Source: Dichetophora obliterata | Taxonomy: Eukaryota > Arthropoda > Insecta > Diptera > Sciomyzidae | Direction: 5' to 3' | Assembly (NCBI GenBank): GCA_963920525.1 | Contig: OY986436.1 | Location: 96,359,701 to 96,423,700 of the forward strand | DNA length: 64,000 nt | Shown: in pieces, positions 39,808 through 52,613 of the stretch | Numbering within the stretch: position 1 is the first letter of the stretch | Layout of the letters: the number at the start of each line of letters is the position of its first letter | The notes under the pieces: model-generated | Databases searched by the model: none | The model's input: the letters and a program-made list of their open reading frames with translations, nothing else | Told to the model about the DNA's origin: nothing | Position numbers and translations under genes: made by a program

Positions 39808-40552
39808 GAAGGAAGCAATGCTTTTTGTAAAAGGTATTTAACCACAAACATAGGAATACAAACTTAGTTTATTAATGCAGAGACTCATTATCAAAAATCA
39901 ATTTAACAATATGAAATTATTTTAATACACAAAACTTTTTGAAAATTTCCGACTCAAATATATCAAATGAATGATCGTATTTCAAATTTAGTTTTGGCAC
40001 CTCACTTAAAGGCGACTACAGCCCAGGTAGACACCTAACTGTTAGATATGCAAATGAAATCATAGGAGTAAGCTCACTATCATTAAAAGTAGGGGTGGTG
40101 GGCAAATCTTTTGTTGTAGGGTTGTGATCTTTTCAGAGGTGGGTTATTTTATTTTACTTAAGGTGTATGCAAAAATTCAGCAAAATCTGATTGTTTTTGA
40201 AGATAAATACAAAGTAACTGAACTATTGAAAATTTTGTTTTTTTTTTTAAAAAGCCCTGTTTTCGAAGAAAATATTAACCCCCTTACGTAACTTTTTGAG
40301 CTAAAAATGGTCTCAAAATGGAAAGAACCATCCATTGCAAATATTTAGATGCAGTTACTACATAGGATTTGAATTTAGTTTAAGAGTTAAAAGAAAAAAT
40401 TTGTGACTTAAAGATGAAATTTGACCTTGAATTTCTTTCTTATTTGACCTAATCCGATAAAACTGAGTATGAGGGCATAATGTTTAGACCATGTACTACT
40501 AGAAACCATTGAGATATTTGAAGTTATTTTGTCGTGTCGCACTGTGTAATAA

Positions 40553-41384
40553 ATAAATTAATAAATAAAAAGAAAGACTTTAAATGTCAGTTTTACAACA
40601 ATTTTTCTTGGAAAATCATACTTTTTGCTTTCTCACTCTGTTGGAAGCAAAAGCTTTACAGTGGCTGCGGATCTTTGAGAAATTTTTGAAAAATTTTTTT
40701 ATTGCGTATGTTAACACTTTTATGTCTTTAATCTGTTGGGGTTGCTGGACAAAAATTACGATGTACATAAACCAACTTTTATTCAACTTAACATTTGAAC
40801 GAAAACAACTGATACAAATATTTTAAGAATCGCTTTTGAGTACAGAATTCGACTTTTAAAAATCCTAAGATATACATTTTTGAAACTTATTAAAAACAGT
40901 AATAATTTGAAGAAAAATCAATTTGTTTTTGTGAGAGCTTTTCAGAATAGAAACGTTTCACAAAAATTTTTCCTAAAGGTGGCGTTCAACATCGAAATTT
41001 ACGAAAGTTTATAACTTGGCACTTATCAAAGCAAGGGTCTTCAAAGTAGAAAACCTTCAAAACGAAAATTTTTGTATGTAATAGATGGCACTCAACATCG
41101 AAGTTTAAAAAAAACCAATCCTCGGCACTTTTAAAGATGTGCTTTGAAAATTCGGCCACACCCCGTTTTGGTTAGCTTCGAAGTCTATAGAACTAACAGT
41201 AAATGAAATTAAGTTTTTCTTAAATGTACTGCACACCTCATTTTGAATGTTTTATAATTTTCTAATTAAAAGTAATCACCGCACTGAAATTGAATATCTA
41301 TATATTTTTGTTGATAACTTGTCGATGCTTCCGATGAGAATAACACCGATTTAAATTTGTGAAAAAAATTAAATTTCTTACAGC
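40553..41384. other. No recognisable gene (0.8 kb)
   Basis: An 80-codon frame at 40584-40826 has no motif. Repeated short phrases (CGAAGTTTA, GGCACTT) occur but no element boundary is visible. Confidence 0.35.
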
Positions 41385-41690
41385 TTTTGTCAACAAACGA
41401 GAAGAACATATCAAAATTAAAACAAAGAAGCAATCAAAGTGCTGTCAAAACAAAACAACGTAGATATTTTTTTGCGTAGTGGAACAAATGCAAGAAAACA
41501 CCTCCATTATATATGCATTTCTTTTCAATAATAGTACTGACAAATATATTTGCTTAAATTTATTTATAACTATATTTATAATGTTTTAATCTCATTTCAA
41601 TAAGAAAATGTCGATATTTTTTCATCGCTATAAATAAATTATCCCCTTTAAATATATTGTGATTACGTTTTTATTTAGCCACTTTGACGG
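41385..41690 (-). repeat. Dispersed repeat, inverted copy of 2883-3225
   Basis: Shares in reverse complement and order the blocks AAGCAATCAAAGTGCTGTCA, GCTATAAATAAATTATCCCC and TTTTATTTAGCCACTTTGAC. Confidence 0.65.
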
Positions 41691-42153
41691 ACAAAATTTG
41701 GCGGCCGAAAATCGTTTTCACATTTCGCTGTTTCAAAAATCTAATGATGTAGTTATGTTAAACATACTTTAGTTAAAGAACATGAAATTTTTCAAGTTCA
41801 GTCAACGAGAACGTATTGAACGGCGTAAAAACAAAAAGGTCCATTTTCATTTTCTTATGAATTTGCATTTTTTACATATTTTGTTTAAGTTTCAACTTAA
41901 CTTTTTTACAGTGCAACATTTTTTTTAATTAAGGTCAGTAAAATGCCTTATAAAAAATTAAAAATTTTATTACAATTTATGTTTTATAGTATTTTTTCAA
42001 AAGTCTATTTTTTAAACAAATTTTGAGAAAACGCATACACCGTCGTGTGACGGCAGAGCTTGGATATATTTTTTAGAAAGTTTAAAGTATTTCAAAACTT
42101 TTTCCCGAATATACTATAACCGCCATTCGCAGAGAGCACTTTTTTACAAATAA

Positions 42154-43133
42154 GGGGTCGTCCATAAACTACGTTACCAATTTAGGGGGGGGAGGTGTTT
42201 AGATATTGTAACGTTACCAAAAATTAAAAAAATCGACGAAAAACCTCTAATTAATAACACAATCCTTTCAAAAATTTTTAACCTTACATGTTTATGTTAG
42301 ATCGTCTAAATTGATGGTTAACTTTTGTTTCAACGATTTCTTCCACTTTTCCCTTTCCCTCTTTCTTTTCCCTCGACACAGGAACCTTTTGGTATTCCTT
42401 CACCATCTCAGCACACGTCTGAAAAATTTGGGTCTTTGCTTTTGCGACAGGCTTTAACGTTAAGGCCTGAATGTTTTTGATCAAAGGAGATACCGTATGA
42501 CGTGTACTGTCCTTCTCAGAAAGAAGAAATCGGTTCAAGGTCGTGTCCTACCTGCGGCTTGTATTTTGTTTGTAAAACTTCTATGAATTGCCATAAGTTT
42601 GTATTATATCGTTTACAATAAATCGGAATACAAAATACTATTTAAATAAATCAATTTTCAGAAAGCATTTACACAAAAACACTGAACTTGGTGCAGCTCG
42701 GGTGCAGCCTTTAAGGGTACTCTGTCAAAGACCAGGTGAATTTCTTTGAAATGAGGATTCATCTGAATGGGTCGACATAGAATCCGATGAAAAATTCTAT
42801 TTTGAAGAATCCTCAACAAAGCTACCAGCTTCTTCTATCCCAGTGATTGAGAGCATCAAATCTTGGATCGCAGATGGAATAGCTTTTACAGATGATATTA
42901 ATTATTGATTTTTTTCCAATTGTTCCTTTAATGTATCAAGTCATACTAGTCACTAATACTAGTGAAAATTGTCAGAGCTAGTCAAAATATATAATCATTC
43001 GAATGAATTAATTTCATATGTCACGTTACTTTATGGGGGGGGGAGGGGTTTTGAAAAGCACTACGAAAAGTAACGCAGGGGGAGGGGGGTAAAAAAAACC
43101 GGAAAATCAGTAACGTAGTTTATGGACGACCCC
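42154..43133. mobile_element. Harbinger-like TIR element, 980 bp
   Basis: The ends GGGGTCGTCCATAAACTACG and CGTAGTTTATGGACGACCCC are exact inverted repeats. TAA lies outside both (42151-42153 and 43134-43136), the duplication type of PIF/Harbinger elements. An 84-codon Lys-rich frame on the minus strand (42284-42538) and a plus-strand frame ending at 42907 are relics without a recognisable catalytic motif. Confidence 0.8.
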
Positions 43134-43544
43134 TAAGGTAGGCACCTTATATGAAGTGAACTATTTTTATACGACACAGGCATAACCTGTGCATTTCGTT
43201 TGCTGAAGTGTTCACATTTGCACGAAAACGTATTAATCATGCGTTTTTATTGCTATAATTAAGCATAATCATACAGTTAATGAATGCAACCGCAGGTAAC
43301 GCAATAGGTAGAAATCTTAATTGGTTAACAGGTAGAATCCTTTTGCGCACATTTTTTAAATATAAAGCCGCGCATCTGCATAGCAAATATATTTCCCACA
43401 AAAACTCTTACGCGTAATCATAAGAGCTATGGAAATGAGAACCTATTTCGATTGCTTATGATATCCTCTGATCCATTTATATCTAGTTTCAGAAATTCAA
43501 GGAAAATTGCACATAGTCCCTTAAGTAAAGAAGCAAGAGATTTA

Positions 43545-44469
43545 TAGGCTTATTACGGTTCACAGCAATAAACTGCTGTGTCTTCTTACGAGTAGACACA
43601 ACAGTCAAGAAGACATAACAGTTTCGAAATATTATGGTTCACAACAATACGTTGTTGTCACGTTTGATTGTGGAACGTATGTAGAATTCGTTGCTTGACT
43701 GGTCCAGGGTTGCTTCAGAGAAAAGTAAAAACGTACTCTTTAAAAATTCTTTTTTAAATAGCAAAAAGTACTATCTTGATAAGAATTTTTTTGCGATGTG
43801 AGAAGGAAATATTGTGAGCCCATATTTAAACCCGTTAATTTCAACTGGCGTTAAAAATAGGATTAAATCTAGTATAATGAAATAGCTGGATTTTAAAATG
43901 ATTTTAAGTACAAGGAAGCTTTTTTTTTATTATAATGGTGTTGAAAAAAAATCCCGCTTCCCCTCCTTTTGGCCGGGAACACGGACCCTTTTTATAATAG
44001 CAACCAGAGAGCTTGTAAGCTAGCATACTTGCAAGTCGCAAGCTGTCGTGGGCTTATTTATATTCAATTACAAGCTATACTTGATTCAAAAATATCAAGC
44101 TCAAGATAGCTTGAACTTGTATTTCAAGCAAGTACTTGAAATAAACTTCAAGAAGGCTTGTGCAGTTCTCTGATGCCAATAGCATAACTATAATTTAAGA
44201 ATCATGGCAAATTTAAATCACATCTTGTTTTTCTTAGCTAATAAAATAAAATAGCACTTCTTTCTATCATAAATATTCCAAAATAATTAAAATGTAGCAT
44301 CGCAGAAATTTTCTTACTCTCAAAATAAAAACGTAATCTAATTAGTACGTTTCGATGCAACTGTGAACTGGTCACTGTCAAAATAAAAGTGTAAACAAAC
44401 AAACAATTTCGAAGAAATTTACACATTGAAGACAGCAATTACTGTAGTGTTGTGAACCGTAATAGGGCT
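43545..44469. mobile_element. TIR element family T2, copy 2 (0.93 kb)
   Basis: The ends AGGCTTATTACGGTTCACAG and TTGTGAACCGTAATAGGGCT are inverted. Internal blocks match the reverse complement of parts of 12787-15214. The 66-codon frame at 44238-44438 mirrors the one at 13604 and is repeat-derived. Confidence 0.65.
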
Positions 44470-45573
44470 ATTAATTGTTAAACCAACTGATGAATTTTTT
44501 GAAGAAAATTGATAGCAAAAATCAATTTATAAATACTTAGATATATTATACTTTTTATTAATACATATACAATGTTAAAGTAATTTAATAAAACATTCTA
44601 TACAAAAATAAAACCTTTATATGTAAAATTTTTTTAATTTTGCATATTTAAAAAACCAGTTTAAAAAAAATTGAGAAGAGAAAAACGCAGAAACTATATC
44701 AAGTTCTCATAGAAAAGGCAAGTACTTATTTAATAGTTAAGTTGTAAAAAACAAAAAACTTGCTATATATTTACCAGTCTACCTATCTTACAAAGCTTCA
44801 TAAATGCTATTGTTTAAAAGATATTGCCTTGAAACTTGGCACAAATCCTCTCCTCTACAAAATAAAGAACGTCTTTAAAAATGATTTAAATCGGATATGA
44901 ACCACGCCTACAATGCGTTGCACGGCATAACGTATATAAACATTTTCAAAAAAAGCAACTTCCTACCCCAAAAACATAGCAAACGAAATTTCAGGAACTA
45001 TCTTGAGACCTCATATTAAAGGTCTAAGTTTTTTCTTCTATATGCAGAAAATTGCTTAAAAAATTTTCATTCGCTTAGAAGTTACAGATTTTTGACCGCC
45101 AAATGCCAAAAAACTCACTTTTTGCACTTCTGTGCGTCACAATAAAGATGGCGGACATGCGCAATATGTTGTCTGCATTCATTGTTTCATAAGTAGACCA
45201 TATTCAAGGCTCATTTATAAGGTTTTGGCACTAGAGAGCGATCTCGGACGAACTGTCAGAATGGATGAAAAGAAATCAAGAAAATGAATGCATAGAACAA
45301 AGAAAAGCACAGTGACAGTTCAAGCAAAGGCGGAAAAGGAGTGAATTTTTCACAAGTGCCTAAACCTTATACATAAATGAACCTTGATCATATTAAGCGG
45401 TTGACGCGATTGCGATTTGGTTGTTACTTTCGTTTGCAGAAATCTCTCGGTCTTAAAAAAAAAAAATCAAAGAAATGAAAACGAAAAGTGAAATAAATGG
45501 TGAAATGTCACATGCAATAACAATTGAATTCAGCTACTACAGTTTTTTCGCACTTTCTCCGCATTAGATCATC
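44470..45573. other. No recognisable gene (1.1 kb)
   Basis: AT-rich. Near 45135-45165 the phrase CACAATAAAGATGGCGGACATG recurs in reverse complement at about 2853-2872, a further dispersed-repeat trace. The 3' end of the retrotransposon lies at the right edge. Confidence 0.35.
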
Positions 45574-47120
45574 TTAAGGCCATATAATTTGTTCTACTAA
45601 AAGGTACCGAACAAAACATTTTTGGATTCTCTCTATACGTTCAACATGTACATTGTAACTTGGGGACCAAACTTGACTTGCATACTCTAAGTGAGGTCGC
45701 ACAATTGCATAATACAGCGTTCTAGTTGTGATCATACTATTAAATTCTTTGGCCCAGCGTTTCATAAACCCGAGCATAGAAGATGCTTTTTTACAAATGT
45801 AATCAATATAAACCTTAAACGATAGCTCAGAATCCATGCATATACCAAGATCTTTGACAGCATCTACACGACTTAAAGCAGTATCTTTTATCTTATAATC
45901 AAAAATTAAATTATCCTTTTTCGTGAAAAGGTCATAGTTTGGCATTTATCTGGATTTAGAAACATATTATTTTTAGAACACCAAATTTCAAAGGATTTCA
46001 AATCAGACTGGAGTAGATCTGAATTGTCTTTAGCATCTATTATCTGTATATTTTCATATCATCTGCATAGATAAGTAGATGAGAGTGTTGGATGATGTGG
46101 GTTACATCATTAATGGCTAAAATAAACAGAAGTGGACCAAGGTGGCTACCTTGAGGAACACACCTGATTCACCAATAAATTCCGCTGACAATACGCCTCG
46201 AAATCGTATTTGATAAGACCGCTCTTTCAGATACGATTGAATCCAGCTTACAAAAAATTGTGGAAAACCCATTAACTTTAGTTTAAATAGAATTAAGTTG
46301 TGTGGCAGTTTATCAATTGCGTTACGTAAATCTGTGTAAATACAGTCGACCTGGTTACCTGAATAAAATTTAAGCAAAACGTTGTAAAATCGAGGAGATT
46401 AGACACAGTGGATCTGCCAGTAACAAATCTATGCTGACGAGTTGTCATGACCTTCCCACAGAATTTTCACACGATCATACACGAGCCGATCAAAAAGTTT
46501 TGGAATCGATTAGAGTTTCGCGATAGGCCTGTAGTCGATTATATCGTTCTTACAACCTTTTTTATAAATAGGACTTATAAAAGATTTTTTCCAAAAAAGT
46601 GGAAAAATACTTTCGCTAATTGATTTATTGAATAACATGGCCAGTGGTTGACTTAGAACGGAACCGCATCATGTTAACACTGCGGCAGGAATTCCGTCAG
46701 GTCCAGCATTAAAATCCTCATCGATCAATCCAATATACTTTAAAATATCCTCTGAAGTAAAGGATATAGAATCCAACGAAACCCTGGGTGTAGAGTTCAT
46801 ATATTCAAAGTACTCTTCATCAGGATTAAAAGAGTCTGAACAAAATGAGTCTTTAAAGAGATTGGCAAATAGACCACAAATTACGACGGGATCGTCAGTA
46901 AATCCGTCAGAGGTTTTAAATGATGAAGGGAATCCATCAGATTTTTTTTGGTGTTTATGAAACCCCAGAATTTCTTTGGATCAGACAAAATTCTCAGCTT
47001 AATGCTGTCTAAATAATTTTGATGTAAGGTAGCTGAGCAATTTTCAAAATCCAGAAACAAACGCTTGTAGATTTCTAGGTCATTCAAGTCTAAGCTACAG
47101 ACAGTTTTTTTCCTATTCAT
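45574..47120 (-). pseudogene. Reverse transcriptase part of the non-LTR element (broken)
   Basis: Fragments in three frames. 47120-46881 carries the pre-RT segment (KKFWGFIN). 46377-46117 has GNQVDCIYTDLRNAIDKLPH and WIQSYLKERSY. Near 46055-46080 the catalytic box reads YADDMKIY. 45945-45574 gives RPHLEYASQVWSPSYN then VERIERIQKCFVRY, the usual C-terminal region of Jockey-superfamily RTs. Several frameshifts and stops. Confidence 0.9.
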
Positions 47121-47333
47121 GCTGTTGCCCTATTCATGCTGTTGCGAAGAATCTTTAACTCCTTTGTGTACCAGGGGTAAGCACAATTTTTCGTAAATTT
47201 GAGGCTATACGGCACGGACAGAGAAAACATAGCAAAGATTTCCATATAAAAAAATTAATTGAATCATCAAGAGTGTTATTATTAACATATTCTAAAATTA
47301 CATGAAGTTTACTTTGAAGTAAATGATTCAACT

Positions 47334-47633
47334 TCAAAAAGTCAGCTTTTTTAAATTGAATTCATAAACTTTATCTGATTTGCTCCATATGCTCAATGGT
47401 GGGTGGTATTCATCAACAGCAGTCAAAGCATGAGGGGCCCTCTCAACAATCACATTGTTACTGTCTGTAGTTAAGACCAGGCCAAGAAGTCTTTCACGGC
47501 TATTATAAATACAACTCACTTGTTGTAAGTCAGAACATATATTATCAACAAATATATGCTCTTGGCGTGTCTTCGAATTAGATGCACAAAAATATGTATC
47601 ATCGTCAGAAGATTCCCATTTCAAGTCAGGCAG
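47334..47633 (-). pseudogene. Endonuclease C-terminal half of the non-LTR element
   Basis: From LPDLKWESSDDD onward the sequence continues the endonuclease frame interrupted at 50500, on the other side of the hAT insertion. It includes HPPLSIWSK-type text expected after the catalytic His region. Confidence 0.8.
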
Positions 47634-50491
47634 CAGGGTTGCATCGGCAGAAAATAAAAAAGTACTCTCAAAATAATAAAATATATATGAAAAATATAAA
47701 AAGGTCGAAACAGACAATGAAAATGTGGGTATTTTCTAAACAAAGATACAAGTTTGACAAGCAAAAAAAAAAAAAAAGATCGCTACAAAATATATAAAAC
47801 ATTCTTGTGTAGTACGACAAAATATCCTTTTTGTAATACCCTATTCTTCCTTCCTATAAAACATTCATCCTCACTTAACGTAGAACAGAACATACCTATA
47901 AAAAATTCTTATCAATATCAAATGTTTTATCGTGATTTTATTCTGTTAAGCTTTGCTATTAGTTTCGCTAACTTTTTAAACTTTTTATGTAAAGATTTTC
48001 ATTTGTGCTTTATATAATCTCTTAAATGTGTTAAAGGAATAATTTGTTATTTTTCATGCCCTGACGAATTCCCACAAAGTGAGACAAATATCGAAAAAAA
48101 GGATAATAAAAAAGCAAAAAGTTAATAAAAAACAGTTTATATTTTTATACGATCACAGTCCAATTTATAATAGCAACAAACGACAGAAGGCCGAAAAAAC
48201 AACAACATTTTTCATTGTTAAATAGATACATATATATAAAAAATTAATTCTGTCACTCCATGTCCCATTATAACAAAAAATAATTGAATTTTTCATTTAT
48301 TAAAATGTTCTCATCACAAATTTTTATAAATAGATTTACGGTTTTCTCGCCATTTAGCTGAGAATTAAAAAATTATTTCAAACTACGCTCCGTTTTAGTT
48401 TGGTATAACAACTAGAACTGAATCCAATTACAAAAGCAAGTGTTTAAAAAGGCGTTAGAAACGCATCGATAACATTTTTAAAATTCTTTTAGCTGTCAAT
48501 CTTTTATTTTGTTTTCTTTAGTTTTTTTTTTATCTGAATCAAGTCTATTTCGCTATTTCACATTTTCTCGAAATTTTTATAAACAAACTTATGAAATTTT
48601 AATTGATCACTTATAATTGCAATCTAAACTAACGGTTCCTTTTTTTTGCCCTAGTAATTATTTTTTGTATGTCAACGTAAAGCAAATTAAAAAATTTGCT
48701 CTACACTTGCTGGCTGACATGAAACCCCTCTTTTATTCATTCCAGAATTAATTTGATAAGAAGAAAAACAGAACTTAAAGTTTCACAAAAAATGCTGATT
48801 GTTTTCCATTAATTTAAATGCCAACCATTTGCAATTTCAAATGTCTTTTAATGCATAATATTAATTTCAGAACAGATTTGATAAGAAGAAAGGCAGAATT
48901 TAAAATACATTATAAATTTCAATAACAATACGCTTAGAAAAATTTTATACTGTGGTATACTTTACACCACAGAAGCAAAAAGCAACACATTATTTCAACC
49001 TCAAACCCAATGAGATAGCATCCCTTTTTATTTCGCCCTAGTTGATTAAGAACATTTAGGCAATTCATAGTTCATGCTAATTAAGGTTTAATGTGCTAAT
49101 TCTGAAATGTGCTCCTTTGCCTGTTAATTTTTTTGTTTTTGTTATGCATGTAAACACAAATTAAACCTGTGTGTTAAATGTTGCCCGTTTTGTACATGCC
49201 CTAAGGCATGCTTTTGTAGAGTGTTAAAGTGTTATTTCGTGAACATCTGTTTTACATGAATAAGAAAGAGTTGTCTGGTAAAAAATTTTGATGAAGTTTT
49301 CAATAAAACTGATTATTAAATAGAGTTATTTAACTTTTAATAGAATCCAAAACATCTGAGCTGCATATTAAAGATGCCAGCACTGTTTTGAAACTGCAAA
49401 TCAATACTTTTCACTTTAGTTGTGCTCACAGTTGTAAAAAATTAGTACATTTAAATATTAATATATTAAAACATTTCAATGAATTGTGAATTGCCCAATT
49501 AACATAACGACATGACAACATCGTTTTTTCATATATCTACCACTCCTGGCAGCTTAGTTTAGGAACAGTTAACTTTAAAAATTATATTCATCTTCTAATA
49601 ATTAATTTTTTATCACCACTGCTGCCAAAGCGCTATACCTGCTGTCCATTCGAAATTTTTAAGCTTAATGAGGTTTAACAACAAATGGGATCGTTTAGAC
49701 GCAAAGCTTAATTTTTAGTTATTCAGTCGTACACCCAGGCTTGGCAACATGTAGTATCGTCTGAGTCCACCTTATAAAGTGTTTTCAGCCCTGCTGCTGT
49801 CCAAAACAAAGTTTACTGATTTCAGCTGTAAAAAGATACAAAACATATCTTAAACAAAAATGAATGATATTTTGAAGTGAGTTATCTAAAGTGTTTACAA
49901 GAATAGCACAATTAGATTATTTCCAACAGATTTCTCAGGTGCTAGGATGGACAAAGGATACATCTTGCACAAAAGCAAATCGGAAGATAGAAGTTCAGTT
50001 TGGTTTTTTTTTCTTACCAGAAATAAAAACTGAAACAGCGAAATGCAACCAATGCCAAGCTTTACTAAAAACAAAGGAAGGATGAACAAAAGCTTTTGTT
50101 TTTGTCGAATTATTTGTAAACAAACTGAAAAATAAAGTCATGGCAAATTGTTATGTATACCAATATAAAGCAAAAGTACCGACGTACTAGTACCCTCTGA
50201 TTTACATGAAACTTTCATACAAGCTTATAGGTACGAGTACCATTGGTACCTTGGTACCATTCGCACTTTTTGTTTGTTCGCACTTCATATGTAAACAACC
50301 AAAATGCTAGAAGTGCTGCCAAATCGCTATAATGCGAACAAAAGAAAAAACGAGTGTGGCCACAACAAGAGAAAAATACACAGAAAAGCGATGAAAATAA
50401 AAGTGTACTAGTACGGAAAATGTTGTACCTCGTACGTGAAGAATAAAAACGTGTCCAAAATGGTACGAAAGTACGTACTTATGCAACCTTG
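47634..50491. mobile_element. hAT element, non-autonomous, 2.86 kb
   Basis: The ends CAGGGTTGCAT and ATGCAACCTTG are inverted. An exact 8-bp duplication TCAGGCAG flanks it (47626-47633 and 50492-50499). 8-bp duplications and C-A-(G/A)-GG ends are standard hAT features. It splits the endonuclease of a non-LTR element. The interior lacks a transposase apart from a BED-finger-like relic. The right subterminal 350 bp is full of GTAC motifs. Confidence 0.9.
49891..50085 (+). pseudogene. BED-finger-like relic inside the hAT element
   Basis: The frame reads FGFFFLPEIKTETAKCNQCQ then ALLKTKEG. The aromatic run followed by AKC-x-x-C and a Lys-rich stretch is the first half of a BED zinc finger, the usual N-terminal domain of hAT transposases. 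The His residues are missing downstream. A short fragment, so tentative. Confidence 0.45.
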
Positions 50492-50499
50492 TCAGGCAG

Positions 50500-50883
50500 A
50501 TTAAAATCACCTAACAATAAAATGTCGTCATTAATGTCAATTATGCTTATAACGTATTCTATGCAATCCGCAAGGCTTGCATAAACTTCTACACTGCTCT
50601 TAGGAAAAACGTATGCATTAATAAGATATATATTAGAATTGCAATGCGCAAGCTTAACGCATATAAGTTCGATGTTAGCAGAGCAGGGAATAACAATAAT
50701 AGAACTAACGAAGGAGTTCCTTACAGCTAATAAGACACCTCCACTGACAGCAGAAGTATTGTCAGCGTGTCTTTCTCTTCTATAAACTTCAAAACTGTTA
50801 TCAAACAATTCTAAGTCAGTAATGCTTCCGTTTAACCAAGTTTCAGTCAATGCGATAATATCCTCAGAGAAATTCTGAGACAT
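50500..50883 (-). pseudogene. Endonuclease N-terminal half of the non-LTR element
   Basis: APE-type endonuclease signature: IIALTETWL (catalytic Glu) near the start, YRRERHADNTSAVSGGVLLA in the middle, and ILLLGDFNLP at the hAT junction. The frame is open across this half. It continues at 47633 beyond the insertion. Confidence 0.88.
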
Positions 50884-51049
50884 TAAAAATATGTCTCGCG
50901 TCTTAGAGCGTAATCCCCTTACATTTTGATAGTAAAGGGATAGCCTATTCAGTTTTTTTGGGATTGACGAGTGGCTTTAGTCGTCCCTCTAGGCTTATTC
51001 TTAGGCTGAAACTCTGTAACGAGTATATTATCAGTCCACAAATTAGAGT

Positions 51050-51872
51050 TTAGAACAGTTGCAAACTCTTCAGCTGGAACTGTGAGAATAAAGGAAGCAT
51101 AGGAAGGCTTATTACCTTTTTTTTGCATGAAAAAAATGCATTTTGACTCAACAAGTTATTATGTTTGATAAAGGTCAATACATTTTCAACAGTTGTGTCG
51201 GGCTGAAGACGTGAAATAAATAAAATTTTTTTCCTCGACACTGCCCTTAAGCTTGATAGATTTCTAGGCTCAATAGGAGTCAAAACTGTACTATTAGTCA
51301 AAGAAGGAATGTTAGAAGGTGACGAGGAAGTAACTGGAGTGTTCCTGTTCAAAAGCGGTGCTGAGGGCTGCTTGGCCTGAAAAGTAGATCCAGATGATTT
51401 TCGCTTCTTATTATTTTTTTTTATTTTTTCTCTTTTTTTTTGAGATAATGTGGTCTTCTGTTGAAAGGATTGTTTGTGTCCCGGAAGAAACAGTCTGTGA
51501 CAAAGCAAGCGGGATATTTTCCGAAATGGAATTTTCATCATAGACGCTGGTACTGGGTGCGGCCCTAACTTCACTAAAAAGTTACATTTTCTCGAAAATT
51601 GTTGTTTAATGAGTTAAGACTTTCCCCAAAAAGATTAATTTTTGAATAAAGTTCATCTGGGGAAAGTGCCCTACACGAAGCTCAGTACCAGCGAAGGCCT
51701 GATCGCTGAGATTTAAGTCGTCAAGGCATGACTTAGAAATACCGGCACAAGATGCATGAAACATCTGCTCACATGGACCAGAACAGCTGAACATGGGGTT
51801 CAGAATGTTTTGGCTTTTGCAAAGTTCGCCCAAAGAACAAGCAACGATATTTTCTGCAGAAAAATAATCCAT
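51050..51872 (-). pseudogene. ORF1 of the non-LTR element with PHD-like finger (broken)
   Basis: 51872-51606 encodes a PHD-like zinc finger: FSCSGPCEQMFHASCAGIS after an upstream CSLGELC pair. 51574-51050 gives a Lys-rich then Ser/Pro-rich linker and an RKKILFISRLQPDTTVENVL segment typical of ORF1 C-terminal domains. At least one frame change separates the two. ORF1 proteins of this kind bind the element RNA. Confidence 0.7.
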
Positions 51873-52195
51873 TTTTAATTTTTTAAGAAATGAGCAGGTG
51901 CAAAATGTGCTTTTAGGGTTATTTTATTCAGACAGTATGTGCACAGTTAAGTAGAAAATAAAAAACAGCAACAACACTCACTGAGCTGAAGATAAACAAA
52001 TCACAGCACAAAGAAAAACTAAAACAAAGCAAGCATGCAAAAACAACAACAACACTGCATTAACTAAATAAGTTAAACAAAGTTAAAATGCAGGAATTAA
52101 ACTTACACAACTTAAATGCACAATTATTATTTAAGCGAACAGTTTTATACTAATGTTATTAGTATAGTTAAATATGATATTTAAATAATTACAAT

Positions 52196-52613
52196 TAGGG
52201 TATACACTTCACTTCGGAATTTTCCGAAATCGCAAATTTACGAAAATTTCAGTGCAATTGTTGTTCTGGTTTTCCGAAGATTGCTTAAATTTAATTATCT
52301 ATTGAGTTAATGAAAAATAATCGTCGGAAATTTACGAAGAAAAGATGTGTTCAGTGCGCACAAGCAACTGTGTTTCATAAAAAAAACAACATCCTGCAAG
52401 GTCTTCTTCAAAAATATTTCATATAATTTAGTTTTTCACTTATTTTCTTGATTTTTCACAATTAAACGGCAACAACAAATGTTTCAATACATTAACAGTT
52501 TGCGCGTTGTCAGTTTGACAAATATTTTGGAAAAAAATTGAAAAGCAGTCGCTCACTTCAACTCGTCGTAAATTTGCGATTTCGGAAAATTACGAAGTGA
52601 AGTGTATACCCTA
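52196..52613. mobile_element. MITE with TAGGGTATACACTTCACTTC ends, 418 bp
   Basis: The inverted ends run about 45 bp (through CGAAATCGCAAATTTACGA). AAT flanks both sides. Non-coding. It is inserted just upstream of the retrotransposon 5' region. Confidence 0.8.

Larger units (their letters stand above)
21646..40546. mobile_element. Inverted-repeat element that hosts the Polinton
   Basis: Sequence at 21646-21935 is an imperfect inverted copy of about 40265-40546 (ends CAC(T/A)GTGCGACA; shared blocks on both sides include a 10-bp or longer TGAGTATGAGGGCATAAT-type run). TAATAA lies outside both ends (21640-21645 and 40547-40552). Without the Polinton the element is about 1.5 kb. The non-TIR parts (21936-22371 and 39808-40264) show no recognisable gene. 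Superfamily not determined. Confidence 0.7.
45574..51872 (-). mobile_element. Dead Jockey/CR1-like non-LTR retrotransposon, split by a hAT element
   Basis: Read leftward, the parts come in the expected order: ORF1 with a PHD-like finger, endonuclease, then reverse transcriptase. A 2.86-kb hAT insertion splits the endonuclease. Frameshifts and stops occur in every part. No clear 3' tail or target duplication seen. Confidence 0.85.
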
